This document shows, in pieces, positions 46,519-62,852 of a stretch of DNA of 64,000 nucleotides (positions are counted from its first letter, which is position 1; each line of letters opens with the position of its first letter). The notes under the pieces were generated by a model. The model saw nothing but the letters and a program-made list of their open reading frames with translations. It was not told the origin of the DNA and made no database searches. Location: assembly GCA_022496805.1 (NCBI GenBank), contig CM040088.1, forward strand, positions 15,717,001-15,781,000, read 5' to 3'. This DNA comes from Pohlia nutans (lineage: Eukaryota; Streptophyta; Bryopsida; Bryales; Mniaceae). Both the position numbers and the translations under genes were made by a program.

Positions 46519-47300
46519 TAAAATATACTTATTTTAAAAAATATGAAAATAAAAATACATAAAAAACAAAGGTATGTAAAAGAAAAGTATGTAAAATTAA
46601 AAGTATGTAAAAATAAAAGCACATAAAAATAAAAGTACATAAAAACAAAAGTACATACGAACAAAAGTACATAAAAGATTTGAGTGCCTAAAATATTTCT
46701 ATCGAAATGGAAAATTGCATAGTAAGTCATGAAATCATATTATTAAAACAAATGCAATTGAATCTCAAAACATCCATACCTTCACCTAAAATCGGTTGAA
46801 TTTATTGCTAAATCCACGTGTTTAAACATGCAAAGCCCACCTCTTAAACCAAATCTCGCTAATATAATTGTAGGTCTGCTTGAACTAAAAACCACTCTCA
46901 ACCGTCAATATTCATTCTACATCCGTCACGAGCCATCCTACATCGATACAGTCAGTCACCTAATTTCGTGCTTCTCCAAGTTTCCACGCCCATGGATTCT
47001 GCAGTGGCGCCCACCACGCCATTTATAGTTTCCGCCCATAGGAGCCGCACGCCAATAGGCTATTCCACCTTATAGTGTTCGGAATGTTGTTTTGTACTGG
47101 TGTGTACAAATGAGAGTTACGGATTACGAGTTTAGGTTCCATCCGTATCGTTCAATTCACTAATATTAGCACCTATCTTTAATTATAAAATTTGAAAGTA
47201 AAAATTAAAAATTACTTCTAAATTCGATTACAAACAAACTTTGAATATTTATAGAGTATAATTTGTTGGAGTGAAGTTGAATTGAGATACTCCTAAACGT
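46519..47300. other. Intergenic, no gene seen
   Basis: A run of AAAAGTACATAAAAA-like words continues to about 46.68 kb. From there to 47.3 kb the sequence is less biased, but no coding frame or element could be supported. Confidence 0.4.
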
Positions 47301-47307
47301 TTCCTTG

Positions 47308-47760
47308 ATAGATAGATAGATAGATAGATAGATAGAAACACCGACCCTAAAAAAAGGGCCGGCGTGAATAAAGTGTCCGTTTGTAATGTCCATGACCTGA
47401 TGCCCACTGGACAAAGGGACATTGGAACAATACTACTCTCCCCTTTCGGGGATGGACACTATAGTAACCAAAACCAAGTAACATTAACAATAACAAAAAT
47501 AGCAAATTGATGATGGTTGGGTGCGAGATAGCATAAAGGTATGTTTTGGGTTAATTATTATCGCCAAGTCATGAGTTCTTTGGTTGGTTGGTGGAGGGCG
47601 TTGTATCACATTTATGTGGTCCGGGTTCGAAACCTATTGGGCTCGTTTGAGCAGTGGTGTGATACACATGGCTTGGTGCTGCTAGTGAGTCGTCATGGCA
47701 GGAAAGTTGTACCAACCAACCGGCCCTACCTATCCCTGAGACAAGAAGAGCTAGTTGTTT
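47308..47760 (+). mobile_element. Possible SINE-like unit next to a (GATA)n tract
   Basis: A (GATA)n run (about 47308-47335) is followed by AAAAAGGGCCGGCGTGAATA. Further on, TAGCATAAAGG (about 47530) resembles an RNA polymerase III A box, and GGTTCGAAACC (about 47625-47640) is a perfect B box. The boxes are about 100 bases apart, longer than in a tRNA. A second, diverged copy of the same order (GATAGATAGATA, AGGGCCGGCGTAAATA, CCCTTTCGGGAATAGACA) lies at about 48897-49150. Copy structure is certain; SINE identity is tentative. Confidence 0.4.
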
Positions 47761-48026
47761 GAAGAGAGTGTTTAGCAGTGGTTTTCACCACTACCTACCC
47801 TCTTTTAATGTACTACGTCTATTGGTATTGTTTGATTATTCTCTATACGTCTTTTATGTAAAAGGATATATCCGGCATACTGTATGGCAATGGTATTTAT
47901 TGCAACATTTCCTACTGCCAACTCGATCCATGCCCACTTTAAATGGGGCTAATAATGAGAGTCGTAGAAAACTTACAAGTTACATGTATAGATAGACCAA
48001 TGTATGACAACCTACAAATTTACAAC

Positions 48027-48445
48027 CGTTTAGGGGTCTTCAATAGTAAGATTATATGCTTCAAAGTTTGTTGCACCCTTTTTTTTGTGCATGCTGCCCA
48101 TATTTGATATTTTTGGGAAATGCCAAAAATGCAAAGTTCAGTCCCCACTTTTGTAAAATGCAATTGGCGGAATGTGTGCATGGAAGTGTTAGCTCATTCT
48201 CTGCAATATTTCGGATGCATAGCTCATTGTATTATGTTTTTCGAAGCTACAAGCAGTTAGGTTTTTCACTTTCGTGTGACTGTATATTTTGATTTATACA
48301 TCACCTACGTAAGCAACCTACCATCCGATCTTTGTTACGAAGAGTGGAATCACCACAAAATACCTCAAGCATTGAGGATCAATACTCATTCTATAGTGAG
48401 TTGACCGAACTTGAAGAAACAGCCTTGGCTCTCGAGGAGTTAAAA
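48027..48445. mobile_element. Deleted inverted copy of the 4045-4611 TTAA element
   Basis: It starts with TTTAGGGGTCTTCAATAG and ends near CTCGAGGAGTTAA. Its right half is the reverse complement of the start of the 4.0-4.6 kb element (GATTTATACATCACCTACGT, GAGTGGAATCACCACAAAAT). It is shorter by about 150 bases. TTAA is present at the right edge only. Confidence 0.6.
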
Positions 48446-48896
48446 TCACCCTCTTATTTGTAGGGTCCTGTGCATTCTGTTAAAAAAGATTATATATTAT
48501 GGTTTAGGGTACAATGGTCATTAGTTCATTACAAGAGTACACTCTTGCCTTCCAAACAACGTCCAAACATGATATGCGTGTCAGAACCGAATGTATGCCT
48601 ATAATAATGTCCACTGTTAACTTAATTAATGTGTTATAGGAATTACACATTGCCAATTTACATTAATTTGATGAGATATTCCTGACAAGGTTCTAATTCT
48701 CCATCCTAAATACTATTGAGCATTACAGTTTGAACATTTTTTTTTTTTTTTTTTCATTCCATTGTTATAAAATCCTGAACTGTTTTAATTTTGGATTTGA
48801 TACAAAAGACATCTTCTAAAATATTAATTTATAGTAAATATGTTTATAAATATTAAATTTTTTAAATCCTTGTTGAAGGCATATTTATGTTTCGTT

Positions 48897-49150
48897 AAGA
48901 TAGATAGATAAAAACTCCGGTCCTTTTATAGGGCCGGCGTAAATATAGTGTCTGTTCGTTTGGTTAATGAGCCAATGCCCACCAGACAAAGGGCCATTAA
49001 GACCAAACTACTCACCCCTTTCGGGAATAGACATTTTTGGAACTACTAACAAATAACACACAATTGAGTAAAATAAGAGCTTTGGGTGTTTAAATGGTTT
49101 GGTATTGGGTTGGTGGTCATCAAGTCATCTGTCCAATGGTTTGGTGGTGA
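48897..49150 (+). repeat. Second copy of the GATA/GGGCCGGCGT repeat
   Basis: GATAGATAGATA is followed by AGGGCCGGCGTAAATA, GACAAAGGGCCATTAAGACC and GGTGATGGTTTGG-like words. It parallels 47308-47560 in order and orientation. The B-box part of the other copy is not preserved here. Confidence 0.6.
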
Positions 49151-49339
49151 GGATGATGTATCATAGTTATTTTCTATTAGAAAAAAGTTCATTTTCTATT
49201 AGAAAAATTGGAAAATTTTAGGACTAATAGAAAACATACAATTGCATGTAGGAAAGATATTAAAATATATATTTTAACAAATCTTGAAAGCTGAAATGTG
49301 CATAAAAGTGTAGTTTGATTGTTCTCAAAAGGAATGGGA

Positions 49340-49850
49340 TGTTAAAGGGTTAAAAGAAGTGTATAAAATGCCTCATGAAAACCAAATATGGGGTTGGTGG
49401 TCAAAGCAAAGTTGTAAATGTCAATGTGAAGATCACATTTGTATGGTTGGATTTATTTTGTATTTATTTTTTAAATATTTTTGCAAGGTATTCTCTTGAA
49501 ATTCAATTTAGAATCCATAATTAGCACAAAGTAAATTTAAAATATGGTAGTGAGATTTGTATAAAATGCACTGCAAGATGGTGTGGTTTCCATTATTTGA
49601 TTCTACTCTCGGGAAATCATGATCAAGGTCCCACTTTTTGAACTAAAAATGAAACTTGACATAAACCAATTTTTTTATTTCTCTAAAAATCATAATAACC
49701 TATTTTTAAGATCCAAACTGTACAAAGTATAGTCAACTTGCTCAAGAGCCAAGAGAAATTTGGGTGGATGAAAAACGTCAACCCCGGATCATAAAACTGC
49801 AATTTCAATCTCTGCGTACTCTACTATGTGGACGTTGGCGCGTTAAAGGG
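49340..49850. mobile_element. TTAA-type element, third family, inverted copy
   Basis: The right end, GGACGTTGGCGCGTTAAAGGG, precedes TTAA at 49851-49854. The interior matches, in reverse, the element at 53751-54291 (GAAACTTGACATAAACCAAT, TCCCACTTTTTGAACTAA). The left boundary near 49340 is degraded. A partial third copy runs at about 61390-61780. Confidence 0.6.
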
Positions 49851-51176
49851 TTAATTATAAACCCTTATATACGTAGTTCCATCACGACTATACGAGCGAC
49901 TATACTGTGACTATGTGTTCAATCTATTAAATTAAAATATATTTATATTCTTTACCCGGAGAAGTCACTGTCAAGAATTGAGATAACTATGGGAGAACAA
50001 GTATAAGGTGTCTTTTATTCATTTGAGATAGAAAAATACATTTATAGAAGAAATATAGTGTGTTGCATAACCATTTTGGGAATATTTGAGGCTTATTCTT
50101 AGAATATACATTCGGTGTACACTAAATAAAATAGGAAAAATAGAAAATTCCAATTACTTCATAGCCCCCCATGAAATACCCTCTGTATGCTCATATGTAT
50201 CCAAAATTTACACTAAATGACTTCCCCAAGATTCTTTAATTTGAACTTGATAGCACATGATGTGAACAAATCTACTATAATATGAAGCATTTTGATCAAA
50301 TTATGATTGTCGGCTTAATGTTTTGCTCAATTTTCATTCCCATTGTATGGTATTGATATATTCGTTTGTATTGAATAGTTACATACATTTATTACATGGT
50401 CTTATAATTGTATGATGAATACACATGCATTGGATAATGGGTTTATTTGTTGTGTTATTTAGTTTTGGCATGTACATGTTTTTGCAATTTCAATGTCTTG
50501 GATCGCTTATTTACCAATAATAAATCATTGTACCGAATCGGCGAATCCCACCACTTATTGTGCCCTTGCTACTGCCCTCAAGTACTAACGTAGGTAAATA
50601 AGATTTACCATCATTTTTACAATTACTTTGAATACATACTCGCCGTACATGTTGCGTCAAAGATATATAGTACCATTATTCCGCAATCACAAGCTACAAT
50701 TTGCATACATCTACACTGATGCATGTATCTTGGTTCATATACGTCATTAATACATGTAGAATTACTAATATTATTATTAATCGTATGTATGGGTATACAC
50801 TTATATTGTCGCATCGCACTTCATTTATTGCACCCTAAGATTAATTAGTTATTCGTTCATATAGAAACAATTTTTATTTCCGCATTTGCAATTCTACTTA
50901 TGAACACATTTGTTTCAGATATTGAATTACATGTAGACTATTGGGAAAACTTATAAATTAACTTATATATCTATCTATATTTATATTTATAGATTTCTAT
51001 ACATTCACATGTTATGGTCCATTATTACCTATTTACCAAAACATGTTGATGTATACAAATCTAGCTATATATAAATAAGTCCATTTACCCAAAATTACCA
51101 TAACATCCACCTACCTATAATTAGTTAATTACCGTAACTTTCATTTACCGTAATATGTTATTTAAACCCCTAAACG

Positions 51177-51491
51177 TCCTAGCGTGCAGAAATGGGATTA
51201 TAAACAAATTCACAGCCATGTTACTTTGTCATACAATTTTGGATGAATTTGCATCCAAGTCAACTTTGCGAGCCTATTAAATTCTCTAGCAATTTAATAA
51301 AATCTCATTTGATGGAGATACGTTGATATTATTGGAGAGGCATCCAAATGCAAGTCCGTTAATATTGTTGGGTACATTTTATGCTTATAATGCCGGTCCT
51401 CTCACGTACACATTTTGTATATTTGAGCCAAGCTAATATCTTCTTTTCAGGCCAGCATTCCAAATTATCAAAGATTTGGTGTGTTTAGGAG
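51177..51491. mobile_element. Short TTAA-type element
   Basis: The left end, CCCCTAAACGTCCTAGCG, follows TTTAAA at 51171-51176; the right end, TTTAGGAG, precedes TTAA at 51492-51495. It is about 315 bases and non-coding. The left flank has one extra A relative to TTAA, so the boundary is approximate. Confidence 0.5.
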
Positions 51492-52900
51492 TTAAGTCCA
51501 GTGACCCATATCTGCCTTCAAGTGCTACCCTATGTATCATTCATTTCCTCAAAAATGTGTATGTGAATATATAAAATCCAAAGCTAGACCCCATGTTAAC
51601 TTTCTAGATTGTTGCAATTGATTTTTCATTATAGAGCTAACATGTTTAATTGTATATTATGTGTAAACTGTGGTTGTGTTAGAGTTATATAACCAATAAA
51701 TCACGAGTATATTGAAGTTTTGACAGGGGACGTTTTTTGTAATTTTTTTTTTGTTAATTACTAACAGTTTTAATTTTAACTTACTTTTTACTTCATATAA
51801 GTGACCTTAATTGATAGAGTAGGTAAAATATTTGGTTTTCGAATCTACATAAATGACACATATATGTGAGTGCTCTGGGCTGTAAGTACCTCAATGGTCC
51901 CTTCAGCACACAATTTCCTGCAGACATAAAGGTACCCAGTGCATACAGGGGCTTACCATTCTCCATTTCTCTTTGCATGTTCATATGGGCACGCAAGTCA
52001 CTGTGGACTACAAGTTCTGTGTGAGAGGGAGGAAATTTCAGATCTGACGAGGTGTCTCTGTTGTTGGCCCGGGAGGCGCATTCAATAGCACACAACTTTG
52101 CACGTCTGAATTTTTTTGTAGTTCAATTGATCATATTGAAAAATAATAAATTCAAATAGGACCACAATTTATATCATTAGATTTATTGAAGAACATTGCA
52201 TGTGTTGATGAAAAGAAAAATAAGTTTGAGTAAAATTCATTAGAGGAATTTTGAACTTTGAAGAAGGCCCCCAGGGGAGGGGATTGGAGGTCACTAAAGT
52301 ATTTAAATTCTTGTACTTCTGAAACTTCGAGGGGCGTTAATCCCCTATCTCCGCTCAGGGCATATGGGATCAGTCATGATGGACTTTGCAGGGAGGCGTC
52401 TTGCCATTGGCTAGGATCATGGAGTTTAGTTAGAGATTGGTGCGCGCGTTAGAATTTTTTAGTAAAACCATTCTGACTTGAAACTAACATTGGTACTCAT
52501 ATTTTATTCTCGTTTCCTGATCCCAACTGATTATACACAAAAATTGGATCATTAGGGAGTACAAAGGAGCATCAATGATGATGTGTTGACTCGGCCACTA
52601 GGAGAATTTAATATTATATGCAATGGGAGGAGGACAATGTCAAATTCCACTCAAACGTGAACTCCTAGGGAAAATTCATATTTTGTTCAGAACATGGATC
52701 TGACACTCAATTTCATACCTAAAAGTTGGACACTGAGTCTGTTGATAGAGGTGCACAGTATACAAGGGAATTGAATGACCGAATCTGCTAGGAATCGGTT
52801 CCCATCCCGGAAATATCACAATCGATTCCAATTTGAACTGGTTAGCACCACAAACTTCATACTCAGTTTCATGCCACAAGGCTTGGAAATGTCAAAATAA

Positions 52901-53466
52901 CCCCTAACTGCCCAAGCGTCCATATTCTGGTTGATGAATGAGAAATCTCAGTAAGATTTCATTCATAAAGCCACTTTTTGCAAGTACAAAAAATATTACA
53001 AAATTCTATGGCAAGATAGCTTCATGCATGTGTGAACCGATCAGAAAGGGGATGATCTTCTAATTGTTTTTGCCTCATTTCATGTTGTAGTGATTTACCA
53101 AAAAATTCTATGATCTTAGTTCAAAAAGGCTCTTGAAAAAATCAACTCATAAAATTAAGCAACCAAAAATCTCCAAATAACATTTCACTTAGAGTATTAC
53201 ATTTCAACTCATCACAAAAAATTCATCCATAGATTGTTGATATCAATTCGCAGTCGAATTATAAAAGAATTTTGAATTTTAAGTTTCAAATTTCATACAA
53301 AAATTTGGTGATAGCAATTGCAGATCTAACCGTATGGATAGAATCTAAAATTCAAAATGTACAACCTTTATTCATACATCAAGTTCAAAATATACCACTT
53401 AGTTGCATTTTATAATGCATCTTTGTAAAACTGCCCAATTTGGAGAGGGATGAGGGCAATTAGGGG
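52901..53466. mobile_element. TTAA-type element, second family
   Basis: The left end is CCCCTAACTGCCCAAGCGTC, after ATAA (one change from TTAA); the right end is GGCAATTAGGGG, before TTAA at 53467-53470. It is the reverse-oriented counterpart of 59934-60501 and a relative of 8051-8618. The three copies can be aligned over nearly their whole lengths. Confidence 0.7.
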
Positions 53467-53750
53467 TTAACACTCCTTGGGTAGGGTCTTTTTTACGTTC
53501 AAGAGACTATGAATCCAACTAACAACTTGCAACATTTAGAAAGAAGAATGTTAACTTGGTAGAACTACTTATTATCAAATTTGGCCAAATTGAGGAATAT
53601 GACGATCGTATGGAATAGAAAAACTATATCTAAATCAAATTCGCAATTGAAAATCATGAGTTTGGGGGTGGTTTTGGAGTTTAGGATCTACTTAGGGGCG
53701 CTTGAGACTATGGCAATCGAACCAAGGGGATTCATGCCAAACTCCCTTAA

Positions 53751-54291
53751 CCCTTTCAGGCGCCTGCGTCCAGAATCTGAACGCCGGATGAGTTTGAGTC
53801 GCTCTATTTCTGTAGGTATGGTGATGTTTTTCATCTATCTAGTTTTTTGTTTATTCTTGTGCTAGTTGAATATCATTTGAACGGTATGGATCTTCAAAAT
53901 AAGATCATGTGAATTTTTGAAAAATTACAAAAGTGATTTATGTCAAGTTTCAATCTTAGTTCAAAAAGAGAGACCTTAAACATGATTTTTCATAATAAGT
54001 AGAATCAAATAATGGAATCCACACCATCTAGTAGTGCATGTTATTCCAATTTCATGACAATATTTTCAAAAAAATTTGTGTTAATTTTGGATTTTTAATT
54101 GAATTTCAAGAGAAAACCTTGCAAAATTACTTTAAAAATATCAATAATAAATATGATGAATCCAATCGTACAGATGTTATCTTCACATTGACATTTACAA
54201 CTTTGTTTTGTACATCAACTCCATTTCCGTTTTTCATCAACCATTTTATAACAAGTTTTTGAAAACAGTGTTGAATCGGGACGTTAAAGGA
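53751..54291. mobile_element. TTAA-flanked element, third family
   Basis: It is bounded by TTAA at 53747-53750 and 54292-54295. The left end is CCCTTTCAGGCGCCTGCGTC; the right end reverse-complemented is TCCTTTAACGTCCCG. It has partial copies at 49340-49850 and about 61390-61780. The interior is non-coding. Confidence 0.7.
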
Positions 54292-54295
54292 TTAA

Positions 54296-57269
<2,974 letters not shown>

Positions 57270-58274
57270 CATATACATATATATATATATGTATGTATGG
57301 TAAACATCATGAATATAAATCCAAATATTAAAAAGACGTATAAGAAATGTCATATTCAAATCTAATTAGAAAATTGAAAAACATGAAAGATAAAAAATAT
57401 TTAAAAAAATATTTTTTGGAGAACTAAATAAATATACCTTCAAATATAATATCTTCCTAAAATCAAAATGTAGTAATTGCTCTACATATGCAAAATAACA
57501 TAAATATAAATCTAAATATTTCAAAAGTGTAAGTGAAATATAAAAATCAAATCTCATAAAAAAATCAGAAAACTTAATTTATGAAAAATATATTATAAAA
57601 ATATAGATGAAAGGAGAAACCAAAAATAATGGCTTGCAACTTTTTCAAACTTTTATTTTTTTTGCCTTTAAATTTTTAGAGTCATTTTTTTAGAAGTTTA
57701 TATTTGTAGCATTTACTTTTTGATAATAATATAATGAATTTAGATTTGAAGATTTTTCTTTTTGGAATACATTCTCAACTTCAATATCTACAATAGGGAG
57801 AAAAAAACATTTCATAAAAGAGATTTCTCCTCCCGTGGCCATATGCACCCTCCTTCAAAACCATTATGCGCTTGTTCGTCTGTCTGCAAGTTTTTGCCTT
57901 GGGCTTTTAGCCAATGTTCGTCTATGTAGACATACATATTTATGTTAATATGTATATATATTATATATATTATATATATATTATATACGCATATTAATAT
58001 GTATATAGGGTTATACGTTTCCAGAACAATAAATTCAAGGGTGCCAAAAACATTTATAATTAATCTGTATTTCTTGAAGCTATAGTGTCTTTTCTAGTCA
58101 ATGGAAAGCGAATGAACAATTCATAACATTAATTTAAATGTTTTGCCTAATATTATAGAAATTAAAGTCAAGAGTACAAGGGTACAAAAGTCAAGAGTAC
58201 AAAAGTCAAGATTCCTAAAAATTATTGGCCCATAATAGAGTTATCTGCAAAGCTCCCTTGAGTTTGAATAAAAT

Positions 58275-58572
58275 ACCATGAATTTTGCTTTAATATACTC
58301 TTATTTGTTCACTTCAAATAGTTAAAAGGTATGGAAGAGCTTGGTGGTCTATCATTACTAGGTGTCTAAGAGCTTGGTGGTCTTTCAAACTCATCAAAAA
58401 CTTTTTTTACCACCAAGAATGAAGCTCAAAAAAGTTTTTCTTGAATTTAGAGACCACCAAGCTCTTTCATACTTAATAAAGGTTCTTATTGAGGGACCAC
58501 GAAGCTCTTTCATACCTTTTAAATATTTCAGGTGAACAAATAAGAGTATATTAAAGCAAAATTCATGGTATC
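58275..58572. repeat. Inverted-repeat (foldback) unit
   Basis: The left arm (about 58275-58352) includes TTTGCTTTAATATACTCTTA and AAGAGCTTGGTGGTCT. The right arm (about 58495-58572) holds the complements, TAAGAGTATATTAAAGCAAA and CCACGAAGCTCTTTCATACC. A nested second pair with AGAGCTTGGTGGTCTTT and AGACCACCAAGCTCTTTC lies between. It is a small foldback element. Confidence 0.8.
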
Positions 58573-58662
58573 TTATGTGAAATTTGGAGGACTTTGCGGA
58601 AAACACAAATAGCAAGAGGAAAAGAATTCTAATGCAATTTAGAATATATGATTTGGACACTA

Positions 58663-58740
58663 CACTAGTAGAAAACACCATCTCAATAGACTAGAGAAAA
58701 GACCCCCGAGAAGACCCCACATGATGAACTAGAGTAGTTG
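58663..58740. mobile_element. CACTA-type terminus, single end
   Basis: CACTAGTAGAAAACACCATC starts at 58663 and matches the first 14 bases of the ends at 13606 and 26227. No complementary end was found nearby. The right limit is arbitrary. Confidence 0.45.
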
Positions 58741-59371
58741 TGAGTCTTTTTGGGCATGCTTCTGAAGCGGTGTTTCTATTAGTGCTATATGAACAAGTTA
58801 TTTTTAAAGAGTCCGCTATAGTTGCACCTAATGTTGACCCTAGGGTCTGATGCTCAGATGTGGTACATTCTTCTAATCATATCTATTTACTTCCCAAGAT
58901 TTTCCAAGATTTTAGAGGGGAAGGTTATGGGTACAGGGACGCTTATGGGTGCTACTACTTTAATATTGTTACACAGAGCTTGTTGCCCAAGCTCCCTTAA
59001 CTATGATGTCATTAACTTTTTTACTTTCTGTTTTGGAATTTTGATTCTCAGCTTTGTTAATAGTGTATAGGAGGATAGATACCATCTTAAAACTTTAAAA
59101 TACTAACTTAGTTGTGATTTAAGTAAAGGAGTCTTCGAAGTACTTACATTTACTACATCCACACTAAAATGATAGTCATCACAAATCCACAGGTCAAAGA
59201 TTTCAAAAATTCATTTCAACATAGTTCTTCATGTTCTTAAGAAGATCCTAAGATTTAATTTTCAACTTGAAAAATTGAACTTCCAAATAAGAATGATTTT
59301 GAAACCTCTCTCCAAAACTGCAAAATCAGACAAGCAAGTGCTCAGGAAGTCAAGGGTTAAAACCATTTTAG
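58741..59371. other. Intergenic, no gene recognised
   Basis: A frame of about 80 codons at 58822-59070 is rich in hydrophobic residues but has no family feature. Nothing can be named. Confidence 0.35.
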
Positions 59372-59914
59372 CCCCTAAGTGACCAAACGACCATTTTAGG
59401 GTCGCTGTCCCTTTTTTTACAAGCTGCCCAAGATGAAAAAATTGTTTTTATAAAACATAAAAAATATATTCAAACAGGAAATAAAGTCTACTTTCCAACC
59501 CAATTTGAATCATGTCAATCTGAGTTAAACTGCACCGAGGATAATTTTCAAAGACAAAGACCTCAATATTGTCCTAGTGTTATAAAATTTACTATTTGGG
59601 GAAACTAATGATGTTCTGTCCATTGAAAAACATTGCTTTTTAAAATTTTAGAATAGAATGTCTAGTTTTAACCAATCATACCAAATTTCAAATTTTAAAA
59701 ATAAATTGAGTTATTTTGGTGAATATTCAATGGTAAATGCTTCTAAATTCATTAAATGAGTACTTAGAACATTTTCTGAAAGTTTGACCATACGGATAAT
59801 TACTAAACATCATGCTTCTCATTTTCTCTTTTAGACCAAACTTCATCAAAGTTGATGAAGTAACATTTTATAATACATTTAGGATTTGCCTTTACTCCCT
59901 CTGTCATTTAGGAG
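59372..59914. mobile_element. TTAA-type element, first family
   Basis: The left end, CCCCTAAGTGACCAAACG, follows TTAG; the right end, GTCATTTAGGAG, precedes TTAA at 59915-59918. It is the reverse-oriented relative of 7432-8037. The next TTAA element begins only 15 bases further on, as its relative does at 8.05 kb. Confidence 0.6.
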
Positions 59915-59933
59915 TTAAACCAGCAGTGCTTAA

Positions 59934-60501
59934 TCCCTAAATGCCCACAACCCTCTCCAGATTGGGTAGTTTTGCAAAGATGCATTATAAAATGCAACTA
60001 AGAGGGATATTTTGAACTTGATGTATGAATAAAAGTTATACATTGTGAATTTTAGATTCTATCCATACGGTTAGATCTGTGATTGCTATCACCAATATTT
60101 TCGTATAACATTTGAAACTTGAAATTCAAAATTATTTTGTAAATCAATTACGGATAAGATATTAACAATTTGTGGATGAAATTTGTTGTGATGGGTTGAA
60201 ATGTAATACTCTAAGTGTAGTAATTTTTGGAAATTTTTTGGTTGCTTATTTTATGAGTTTATTTATTTTTAATTATATTTAGACTAAAATATTTGTAATT
60301 CTCGGTGAATCACTACAACATGAAATGAGGCATAAAAATTTCACAAATCATCCCCTTTCTATTCGGATCACACATACATGAAACCAACTTACTATAAAAA
60401 TTTCACTAAAAAATCCACACTGCGAAAAGTGCATGACGGATGAGAAAACACAGATGAAATCTGTACATTGTCCAAAAAATGGACGCTTGTTCCTGTAGGG
60501 G
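59934..60501. mobile_element. TTAA-flanked element, second family
   Basis: It is flanked by TTAA at 59930-59933 and 60502-60505. The left end is TCCCTAAATGCCCAC; the right end reverse-complemented is CCCCTACAGGAACAAGCGTC. It is the best delimited member of its family and is non-coding. Confidence 0.75.
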
Positions 60502-60536
60502 TTAACTCTCTCACGAGCCTACGTACATTGGCCACT

Positions 60537-61035
60537 CCATGTGAGAGTTATGCAAGATTTAGCAAGGCATTAGTCACATTAGTCACACCCTACTAATTCT
60601 TCCATAAAACCCACATACTGATTCTAAAATCCATACAAAAATCAGTAGAGTTATAACAATAGGAAATGAATAGTTTGTCATTGATATTTAGACTCTGCAC
60701 AACCAATTTGAATTTTATTTGGGTTTTATACATAAACCAATCCAAAAATTGTGAAAATTCATCAAAAAGTTCACTCGTCACACAGTCTTACACTATGGTA
60801 GGTCATATAGTTTTCCAGCTATGTGGAAATTTTTAGACAAATTGGTCACTCCGTGTGAGAGTTATGCAAGATTTACTAGGCTGTGACTAATGTGACTAAT
60901 GCCCTCGCAAGGCATAAGTCACATTAGTCACACCCTACTAATTCTTCCACAAAATCCCCATATTGATTCTAAAATCCACAAAAGAATCGGTAGAGTTATA
61001 ATAATAGGAAATGAACAGTTCGGGAATATTTCAGG
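60537..61035 (+). repeat. Imperfect tandem duplication with period of about 300 bases
   Basis: CACTCCATGTGAGAGTTATG and CACCCTACTAATTCTTCC occur near 60537-60605. They recur as CACTCCGTGTGAGAGTTATG and CACCCTACTAATTCTTCC at 60846-60958. The second copy has an extra small inversion, TGTGACTAATGTGACTAATG, next to AAGTCACATTAGTCACACC. Confidence 0.8.
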
Positions 61036-62544
61036 CAGAATCTTCCAATCACAACAACATATATATAGAGATTCCATTCCAAGAAACACACAAAACATAA
61101 TATCATACCTCCACCATCACCAGCAACCCAATTAGGTAATTATTTTTCTCAACGTGGAATGATAAATCATACAGCAAAACTAATAATAATTTTTCTTTTA
61201 ACCATATCTCTTGGATTGATTCACATGAAACTTCTTATCTGAAAAGTGACCTATAAAAACTAGCTTATAGTAGATTAAAGCCAATGAAGATGTTATATTT
61301 ATGCCTCTAGGACATAAATAGCAAGGTCTTACAAAACTATATATCCATATATTTACCTTTTAACGTACGTTGAGATCCACCACCGATTTCAAAGATGTGT
61401 TATAAAATGTTTGATGAATCACGGAAATGGAGTTGACATACAAAGAAAAGTTGTAAATCTCAATGCGTAGATCAGATCTTTATGGTTGGATGTGTCATAT
61501 TTTTCATAAATTAATTTTAATTAACGTTTCAGGGTTTTCTTTTAAAATTTACTTTATAATCCCAAATTAACATTTTTTTATTAAAATTGCTGCAACAAAT
61601 TTGGAATAATATGCACTAGGAGATGGTATAATTTTGATTATTTCATTCTTATGGTTTTGGAATTTTTTTTAAGATCTCACTTTTTGAAGTAAGAATGAAA
61701 CTTGACATAAACCAATTCTGCTGTTTTCATAAAAATCAATATATCTTACTTTGAAGGTCCATACTTTACATATGACATGCTTTTGAGTAACACAGTTCTT
61801 ATTATTTACATTTGTACCATTATCACGCAAGACAAATGTGACATTATTCTCACTGGTACATACTCGAACTTGTTCATGCTCTCTTCATGCTTTAATTAAC
61901 TTTGCTGAAAGCTAAGGAATGAATAAGTTACATGCTCAATGTGTACACAATTACGTTATTTATCAATTCCTCTGTTTGAAAATTGTTGTCCAGTTTTTGG
62001 CGATATTTTTCCCATGTTATTCAAATGTAACCCTTGTCTATTTTATATGGGGACACAATTAGAGATACCCTAAGAAAGGATGTCCTAAAATCACCACCTC
62101 CCCTAATTATGACATGAAGAATTTTATCCGGGACACTAAAGTTGATACTCAAAACTATCAATTTCACTATTAAAGTAAATCAATGGCATGTTAAGCATTG
62201 CTGAAAAATAGTTGGTGATTTTTGGGTATCATTATGAGTGAAAATTAGTACCACATGGTATGAACAACAGGAAACCTAAAGGTCTGATTTGGGTGATAAA
62301 GTTCTTTTCACTCCGAATTTTTTTATGTATTTGAATATTGGGAATTAAATTGTGAAAATTTGTGTATTCTATAAGAAATCTTCTTCTAAATGATGGACTT
62401 TTTTTCCATAAATAGCCTTGTAAATCGAGGTCATATTTCTTAAGTTTGTGGTTTTAGGACATCCTACCGTACATGGTACTATTAAAGATGGACCACTTTT
62501 CAATGGCTTCTTTCTGGAAAAAAAAAAGATTTTTTTTTAGTAAT
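61036..62544. other. Intergenic, partial TTAA-type copy, no gene
   Basis: A partial third copy of the 53751-54291 family occupies about 61390-61780 (GTGTTATAAAATGTTTGATG, GAAACTTGACATAAACCAAT). Nothing coding was recognised in the rest. Confidence 0.5.
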
Positions 62545-62852
62545 AGAGTTCACCGAAAAGTCAGCTCAAAGAGGAAAGTTTTAGCAAACTCCTCTTGAAC
62601 TCCTCATGAATTCATATGGAAATATAAATAAACCAAAAACTAGTTCACTATGAGTTGGGAGAAAATCTAAAGCAAGCCGCTGCCATTATTCTCCACACCT
62701 CATAATGACTCCCACACATCCCACCAAAGCTCCAAGCCCATGGCTGAAAAGGGGACAAGTTATGACAAAACACTATTCAACCTAGCAATAGCTAAAAAGA
62801 GAGGTAAGAAGGAGGCTGAGAAGGGGAGTTCCATGGCCTTTTTTTCGGTTAA
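62545..62852 (+). repeat. Second copy of the 310-base dispersed duplication
   Basis: Same orientation as 56104-56419, with the same start (AGAGTT) and the same end at a GGTTAAC junction. Similarity is roughly nine bases in ten by eye. Confidence 0.85.
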
